Of a DNA stretch of 46,566 bases, positions 41,481 to 46,566 are shown piece after piece. This stretch comes from Myxococcales bacterium (lineage in GTDB: Bacteria; Myxococcota; Polyangia; Polyangiales; Polyangiaceae), in contig JAGQIY010000990.1 in the NCBI GenBank assembly GCA_020430865.1, positions 1 through 46,566 on the forward strand, given 5' to 3'. Under the pieces are notes generated by a model that was not told the origin of the DNA, made no database searches, and saw nothing but the letters and a program-made list of their open reading frames with translations. Numbering within the stretch: the first letter of the stretch is position 1; every line of letters begins with the position of its first letter. Position numbers and translations under genes: made by a program.

Positions 41481-44270
41481 TCAGAGCTCCCCTTGAGGCA
41501 CCTGAGGTGCCAGGCTCGCGGCCCCGTCCTCCTTGCCGCTGACCAGCGCCTCGAACATCTTCTTGTCCAGGGCGCGCATGTAGCCTTGAGACTCCTCGAC
41601 CTGCCCCGAGCGGACTAGCTCGGCCAAAGCGGTGTCCATGGATTGCATGCCTTCCGCAGTGTGGGTCGCGACCACCGTCGGGATCTGATAGCACTTGTCC
41701 TTGCGGATCAGGTTGCTGATGGCGTCGTTGTTGACCATCACCTCGACCGCGAGAACGCGGCCACCCACCTTGTCGTGGCGCGGCAACAAGTGCTGACACA
41801 CGACAGCTCGCAGCGTCTCGCTGAGCATCGAGCGTACCTGTTGTCTCTTGCCTGGCGGAAACGTATTGAGGATGCGATCGATGCTGGCATCTGCGCTCAC
41901 CGTGTGTACGGTCCCGAAGACCAAGTGTCCCGTCTCCGCGGCGTTGACCGCGAAGTTGATCGTCTCGAGGTCACGCATCTCGCCGACCAGGATCACGTCT
42001 GGGTCCTGGCGTAGGGTGCTGCGCAGCGCGCGCTCGAAGTTCAAGGTGTGGGTGCCATTCTCGCGCTGGTTCAGCAGGCTCTCCTTGCACTGATGAATCA
42101 CCTCGATCGGGTCCTCGATGGTCACGATGTGCCGGTTGGACGTGCGATTCACATAGTCGATCAACGCAGCCAGCGTCGTGGACTTGCCGGACCCGGTGGG
42201 CCCTCCCACCAGCACCAGGCCGTTCTTCAGATCGCCGAACGACTTCACCACGTCGGGCAAGCCGAGATCGTCGATGTTCGGGATCTGATTTTTTACCACA
42301 CGAAAAACGGCACCGATGCCCGTGAGTTGCTTGAAGACGTTCACCCGAAAACGCAGACCGTGGGACTTCACCTCGTGGCTCACGTCTACCTCGGCGCCCT
42401 GGTCGAGGCGCTCGCGTTGCTCGTTGTTCAGGATCAGGTACAGCATCACCTCGAGGTCGGAGGCCGAGAGGGGCTTCTCCGTCGCTTCGATGAGTTGGCC
42501 CATGGCCTTCATGTACGCCGGTCTACCGGCGGTCAGGATCAGGTCGTCCGCCGAGGCTCGTTCGAGGTCGATCAGCATGCGGTCCAGCGCCGACAGGCGC
42601 TCGCGATCGATGCGCGCCGCCTGGGCTTGCAGCTGCCATTCCGAGCGCGCGCTCTCGATGGCGTCACGCAGGGCGAGGGACGCCCCCTCCTCCAGATCCT
42701 CCAGGACGTGGGCGTACTGTGGTCCTCCGTGGCGCTCGAGGAAGCGCAGGCCCGCGATGCGCACGTTCTCGTCCGGGACGGACAGGTAGTGCGCGACGTC
42801 GTTGCAGGCGTCCTTTGCCGCGAGGGAATCCAGGGCGAGAATCACACTCAGGGTGTTCTCCGAGTCGTCCTCCGCCAGCTTCAGCAGGTAGGGTACGGCT
42901 CGCGCGTCGCCAAGCTCGCCGATGGCGGCGACGGACTCCTCTCGAACCCACCAGTCCTCGTCTCCCATGGCTACGCGGACCAGGGCGCCCAGGGAGCGAG
43001 GGTCCTTCAGGCGTCGCAACGCACCCACGGCGTAGCGCCGCACGACGTCGGATTCGTCCTTCAGGTAGCCGACGATGTGCTCCGTCAGACGTTGCCCGCT
43101 CATCTCGACCAGCGCGTCCATCACTCGCTCGCGCACCCACCAATCCTCATCCCGGAGGAAACGCAAGAGCTTCGGCATCAGCTCTCCGCTGGGATCTCCG
43201 ACCTCGCGCGCGAGCTCCACCGCCATGCGACGCACGTCCACGTTGCGACTTCGCAGCAGCCAGATGATCGTGCGGCCGAGCTCTATCTCCCCCGCTCTCG
43301 CGCACTTGACCAGCACCTCCATCACCCGGTTGCGCACCGTGAGCTGCTCGTCTGCTATCGCCTCCACGAGGATCGGGAGCACGGCGTCGGTGCCGATCGC
43401 CCCCAGCGTGTCGACGACCGCGAGGCGCAGCTGCGGGGCCGCGGTGCGGTAAATGCGAGTCAGCGCGTTGACGCCCCGCAGGTCCGGGAAGTTCGCGAGA
43501 GCAGCGACGAAGGCCTGAGCAACGTAGGGTCGCGGCGAGTCCGCCAGGTGGCTCGCGTGGTTGAAGAAAGTCTCGGCGTCGGCCAGGCTGGCGAACGCGC
43601 CCACCGCCTGCGCCGCCACGCGCTCATGAGGATCGTCGAGGGCGCGAGTGATGGCGGCCATCGCCGCGCCGCGCTCCTTGCCCATCAGGTCGCGGTCGCC
43701 GAGCCATTTCAGCACGCGGGCGCGCTCCATCGCGGAGCCGTGGTTGAGCACTGCCACGAGCAGAGGTAGCGCCCGATGCTGGGCCTTGGAAACGAGCGCT
43801 TCGCACGCTTCCAGGCGCCCCTTGTAGCTCTCCTGCTTGACCAGCTCGACCAGCGCATCGAGGGCCTGGGGACCAGCGACCTGAGAGAGCGTGCGCGCCG
43901 CGACCTCGCGCACGTTCTGCCGTTCGTCGCCCGCGGCTGCGCAGAGCAACGAGTGACCCTCGATGTTGTTCACCTTCGGCAGGAAATCCCCGAGGATCGC
44001 CACTAGCTGGGGATCGCCGCGGCGGAGCGCCCGGACGAACGGCACGAACAGGCTGCGATCGAGGGAAGAACCTGCGATGGCCGCGAACACGTAGAGGCGG
44101 TTCTGGTGGATCGCTTCCCGGGGCGAACCCTTGTGCTCGAGCAAGGTGTCCAGCATCCGCTCCACGTCCTCCGGAGGACGTGACGCAGCGGTTTCGATGA
44201 ACTGCTGAACGGCTTCTTGAGAATTCCATGAGGCGGCACGAAAGCCGCGGATCAGATCTTTGCCGTGCAT
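41481..44270 (-). CDS. HEAT-repeat / PilT-like ATPase fusion protein
   Basis: A 929-residue protein with an unusual architecture. Residues about 1-560 are HEAT or armadillo-type repeats, with many near-periodic helical units such as AVVDTLGAIGTDAVLPILVEAI, VRRYAVGALRRLKDPRSLGALV and VREESVAAIGELGDARAVPYLL. Residues about 575-929 are a complete PilT-like ATPase: ASADDLILTAGRPAYMKAMG, LRFRVNVFKQ, Walker A GPTGSGKSTT (about 690), TIEDPIEVIH, VILVGEMRD and GTVHTVSADASIDR. It is the first gene of the operon with the shorter PilT-like protein and the kinase. The HEAT solenoid probably recruits a partner or links the motor to a scaffold. No signal peptide or membrane helix is seen. Confidence 0.9.
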   Translation of the reverse strand: MHGKDLIRGFRAASWNSQEAVQQFIETAASRPPEDVERMLDTLLEHKGSPREAIHQNRLYVFAAIAGSSLDRSLFVPFVRALRRGDPQLVAILGDFLPKVNNIEGHSLLCAAAGDERQNVREVAARTLSQVAGPQALDALVELVKQESYKGRLEACEALVSKAQHRALPLLVAVLNHGSAMERARVLKWLGDRDLMGKERGAAMAAITRALDDPHERVAAQAVGAFASLADAETFFNHASHLADSPRPYVAQAFVAALANFPDLRGVNALTRIYRTAAPQLRLAVVDTLGAIGTDAVLPILVEAIADEQLTVRNRVMEVLVKCARAGEIELGRTIIWLLRSRNVDVRRMAVELAREVGDPSGELMPKLLRFLRDEDWWVRERVMDALVEMSGQRLTEHIVGYLKDESDVVRRYAVGALRRLKDPRSLGALVRVAMGDEDWWVREESVAAIGELGDARAVPYLLKLAEDDSENTLSVILALDSLAAKDACNDVAHYLSVPDENVRIAGLRFLERHGGPQYAHVLEDLEEGASLALRDAIESARSEWQLQAQAARIDRERLSALDRMLIDLERASADDLILTAGRPAYMKAMGQLIEATEKPLSASDLEVMLYLILNNEQRERLDQGAEVDVSHEVKSHGLRFRVNVFKQLTGIGAVFRVVKNQIPNIDDLGLPDVVKSFGDLKNGLVLVGGPTGSGKSTTLAALIDYVNRTSNRHIVTIEDPIEVIHQCKESLLNQRENGTHTLNFERALRSTLRQDPDVILVGEMRDLETINFAVNAAETGHLVFGTVHTVSADASIDRILNTFPPGKRQQVRSMLSETLRAVVCQHLLPRHDKVGGRVLAVEVMVNNDAISNLIRKDKCYQIPTVVATHTAEGMQSMDTALAELVRSGQVEESQGYMRALDKKMFEALVSGKEDGAASLAPQVPQGEL

Positions 44271-44563
44271 GGAGGCCCCGAGGATCCCTGATCCTAGCCT
44301 GAGGTGGTGCGATTCGTCTCGGCTTCCGGACCCGCGTGCGGGGCCGGGGGTGAGGGCGGGCTCACGGCGTCAATATCTCGGGATCGTTGGCCTTTGTGAG
44401 GACATCGAAGTGGGCGGCTCAGGCTGGGAGAGGCATGTCGGCAATTCCCGCGGGACTTTCCCACGGTGGAACATCGTCTTTCCAAAGCACCGTCGAGGTT
44501 GCTAAGCCGTTGCGACGACCACGTTCCTTGCACGCGCTCGACGCGCTCACTTTGGAGGCACGG

Positions 44564-45940
44564 ATGAATGAGATCTTCGCGGCGAAGCCGACCAAGACTT
44601 CGCGGCCCATCGTCGCTCTGGAGAAGGGTGAACTCAAGGCTTGGCTCAAGGGGCAACGCGTGGGGACGCGCAACTGGCTCGCCTCCACTGACTTCAAAGC
44701 CAAGCCCGGCGAGTTTGCCCTCGTTCCGGGCCGCGATGGTGGTCTGGAACGAGTCGTCCTCGGCGTTTCCTCGAAGAAAGAGCCCTGGGATTGGTCAGGG
44801 CTCGTGCGCAGGCTGCCTCCAGGCCGCTATCACGTCGCCACCGAGCTGGGGTCGGGCTATGCCTCGACCGTCGCCCTGGGCTGGGCGCTTGGGCACTATC
44901 GCTACGACCGCTACAAGTCACACACCGGCAAGGCTCCGCTCCTGGCGTGGCCGGAGGGCGCGGACCAGGCTGAGGTCGTGAGCCTGTTCGAGGGAATCAG
45001 CCTGGCTCGGGATCTGATCAATACGCCCGCAGGAGACCTCGGCCCGACGGCGCTCGGAGAGAGCGCCAAGGAGCTTGCCGCACGGCACAAGGCGAAGTTC
45101 ACGCTGATCGTCGGCGACAAGCTGCTCGAGCAGAACTACCCGACGATTCACGCCGTGGGTCGCGCTTGCACTGACGCTCCGCGGCTCATCGACTTCACCT
45201 GGGGCGATCCGAAGCACCCGAAGCTCACCCTGGTGGGCAAGGGTGTGTGCTTCGACACCGGCGGCTTGGACCTCAAGCCAGCCGACAACATGAAGCTGAT
45301 GAAGAAGGACATGGGGGGCGCCGCGCTCGTGCTCGGTCTTGCGCATGCAGTCATGAGCGCCGGCCTCCCCGTCCGACTGCGCGTGCTGGTGCCCGCCGTG
45401 GAGAACAGCGTCGCCGGAAACGCCTTTCATCCCCTGGACGTGATCAAGACTCGCAAGGGGCTCACCGTGGAGATTGGGCACACCGACGCGGAAGGCCGCT
45501 TGATCCTGTGTGACGCGCTCGCCGAAGCAGACACGGAGAACCCCGATCTGTTGATCGACGCCGCCACGTTGACCGGCGCCGCGCGCGTCGCTCTCGGGAC
45601 CGAGTTGCCTGCGCTGTTCACCAATGACGACGACGTCGCAGCGGCAGTCATCGCAGCCGGTCTCCGGGAAGGCGATCCGCTGTGGAGGTTGCCCCTCCAC
45701 GAACCCTACAAGGAGCAGCTCAAGACGCCGATGGCCGACCTGAACAACCAGGGCGGCCCGTTTGGCGGCGCGATCACCGCGGCGCTGTTCCTGCAGAGCT
45801 TCATTTCCAGGCGGCAACGATGGGTCCACATCGACACCATGGGTTGGAACCTGCGCTCGCGCCCGGGGCGACCCGTGGGCGGCGAGGCGTTCGCCTTGCG
45901 CGCGCTCTATCGCATGCTGGTCGAGCGCTACGGCGCCTGA
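44564..45940 (+). CDS. Leucyl aminopeptidase (M17 family)
   Basis: A cytoplasmic metallo-aminopeptidase that removes N-terminal residues from peptides. The ATG at 44564 is chosen because GGAGG lies just upstream; the frame opens 59 codons earlier without supporting features. Length is 458 residues. Metal and catalytic residues are present: VGKGVCFDTGGLDLK (Lys and Asp ligands), MKKDMGGAA (catalytic Lys, Asp ligand) and HTDAEGRLIL (Asp, Glu ligands, Arg). The usual NTDAEGR is HTDAEGR here, which occurs in some relatives. The domain before the catalytic part is shorter than in E. coli PepA. It is convergent with aspartate kinase. Confidence 0.93.
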   Translation: MNEIFAAKPTKTSRPIVALEKGELKAWLKGQRVGTRNWLASTDFKAKPGEFALVPGRDGGLERVVLGVSSKKEPWDWSGLVRRLPPGRYHVATELGSGYASTVALGWALGHYRYDRYKSHTGKAPLLAWPEGADQAEVVSLFEGISLARDLINTPAGDLGPTALGESAKELAARHKAKFTLIVGDKLLEQNYPTIHAVGRACTDAPRLIDFTWGDPKHPKLTLVGKGVCFDTGGLDLKPADNMKLMKKDMGGAALVLGLAHAVMSAGLPVRLRVLVPAVENSVAGNAFHPLDVIKTRKGLTVEIGHTDAEGRLILCDALAEADTENPDLLIDAATLTGAARVALGTELPALFTNDDDVAAAVIAAGLREGDPLWRLPLHEPYKEQLKTPMADLNNQGGPFGGAITAALFLQSFISRRQRWVHIDTMGWNLRSRPGRPVGGEAFALRALYRMLVERYGA

Positions 45941-45957
45941 GCCCTGCACTTCACGTG

Positions 45958-45987
45958 ACGCGGCGGCATCGGCCGCCAGCGCCGCGT
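45958..45987. terminator. GC-rich palindrome between convergent aminopeptidase and aspartate kinase genes
   Basis: Two alternative stems are possible: GGCGGC/GCCGCC around ATCG (45962-45977), or the outer ACGCGGCG/CGCCGCGT (45958-45965 with 45980-45987). It lies in the 60-bp gap between two stop codons. No U-tract, so a bidirectional terminator is only likely by position. Confidence 0.4.
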
Positions 45988-46000
45988 GTGCGCGTCGGCG

Positions 46001-46566
46001 TCAGTCGCGGAAGGCTCGGTGCAGCGCCTGGGTCAGGGTGTCGACGTCTTCTTCCGCGCAGAACAGGGTGGCACGGAGCGGTGACGTCGCCATCGCCTTC
46101 AGGCGGACGCCGACTCCGGAGGCCACCGAGCGCGTCTTCGCCAGCTTGGCGGCGTTGCGCCCAAAGAAGTCGCCCGCGACGCTCACGGCCCCACAGCCTT
46201 CCTCGATCTGCACCTGGTCCAGCAGCTGCTCACGAACGCTGGCCCAATCCGGGACGTCGGAGAGACTGAACCACAGGTCGGCAATCTCGTGATCCGCGTC
46301 CAGATGCAGGACCGGCAGTGAGGCCTCGGCGGCGGCAGCGAGCATGCGGTCCATGGAGCGCTCGCCGCTGGCGCGGAGTCGTACCAGCTGCTTCGTGCCG
46401 GACACTCCCGCCACGTCGAGCTCGCCGACCTCCTCTGGGCGGTCGATGCGGGTGCCGCCAGCCGAATCGCCGAACGTCGCGCGAGCGTACAGCGCCACCT
46501 GGCTCTTGCGGGCGAACTCGATGCACTCGGCGTGGAGCACCTTCGCGCCATGTGCGGCGAGCTCCA
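46001..46566 (-). CDS. lysC: Aspartate kinase, C-terminal part (5' end outside window)
   Basis: The enzyme makes aspartyl phosphate, the first step toward Lys, Thr, Met and diaminopimelate. Only the C-terminal 188 residues are in the window. The frame stays open through the right edge (ELAAHGAKVLHAECIEFARKSQVALYARATFG, the end of the kinase domain), so a start near 46540 would be false. Two ACT regulatory domains follow: GVSGTKQLVRLRA ... VLHLDADHEIADLWFSL, and CGAVSVAGDFFGRNAAKLAKT ... ATLFCAEEDVDTLTQALHRAF. The ACT sequence is divergent from the classical GVxD motif, so feedback behaviour cannot be predicted. Convergent with the aminopeptidase gene. Confidence 0.88.
   Translation of the reverse strand, partial: ELAAHGAKVLHAECIEFARKSQVALYARATFGDSAGGTRIDRPEEVGELDVAGVSGTKQLVRLRASGERSMDRMLAAAAEASLPVLHLDADHEIADLWFSLSDVPDWASVREQLLDQVQIEEGCGAVSVAGDFFGRNAAKLAKTRSVASGVGVRLKAMATSPLRATLFCAEEDVDTLTQALHRAFRD

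Noticed and set aside
42048..43769. Long plus-strand frame opposite the HEAT-PilT gene
   Set aside because: It is a codon-bias shadow; the minus strand encodes complete HEAT repeats and PilT motifs.

Overview
The window looks like chromosomal DNA from a GC-rich myxobacterium-type organism (phylum Myxococcota, probably class Polyangia). The evidence is indirect: uniformly G/C-rich codon use, many short secreted lipoproteins with Lys/Glu/Ala/Pro linkers, Gly/Asn-rich surface linkers, two Ser/Thr protein kinases, two PilT-type ATPases (one fused to HEAT repeats) and a relic of a Cys-rich 'DGC' repeat. No rRNA, tRNA, CRISPR array, insertion sequence or prophage was recognised. The left edge cuts a PhoX phosphatase gene and the right edge cuts an aspartate kinase gene.

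Layout. 1-7.4 kb: PhoX-family phosphatase, a two-heme (CxxCH) lipoprotein, three small proteins, an alkaline-phosphatase-superfamily lipoprotein and a YggT membrane protein. 7.5-21.2 kb: the most coherent block. A surface beta-helix lipoprotein, a small lipoprotein, a large TonB-dependent receptor and a tonB-exbB-exbD-exbD operon run mostly leftward. They are followed, divergently, by two tandem phoB-like regulators, a phoR-like kinase and phoU. Candidate PhoB operators (G-pyrimidine-pyrimidine-A-C units repeated every 11 bp) sit upstream of both phoB genes, tonB, the beta-helix lipoprotein and a small tail-anchored protein. Together with PhoX this suggests a phosphate-starvation regulon that drives TonB-dependent uptake of a phosphorus compound across the outer membrane.

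21.2-29.2 kb: TetR regulator, sulfate activation (cysD and cysN, the latter with a degenerate APS-kinase-like tail), aat, an ABC1/UbiB kinase, a membrane-anchored Ser/Thr kinase coupled to a DUF924 gene, and a GspG-like protein. 29.7-38.4 kb: NhaA antiporter, BolA, a membrane protein, a copper type II monooxygenase lipoprotein, a PH-like membrane protein, an ApbE lipoprotein, two lipoproteins of unknown role and a sulfatase-fold lipoprotein. 38.4-44.3 kb: one translationally coupled operon of HEAT-PilT fusion, PilT-like ATPase and TPR-Ser/Thr kinase. 44.5-46.6 kb: an M17 aminopeptidase and the C-terminal part of aspartate kinase.

Product names rest on motifs and general sequence resemblance read by eye. 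No database search, alignment or structure prediction was run.
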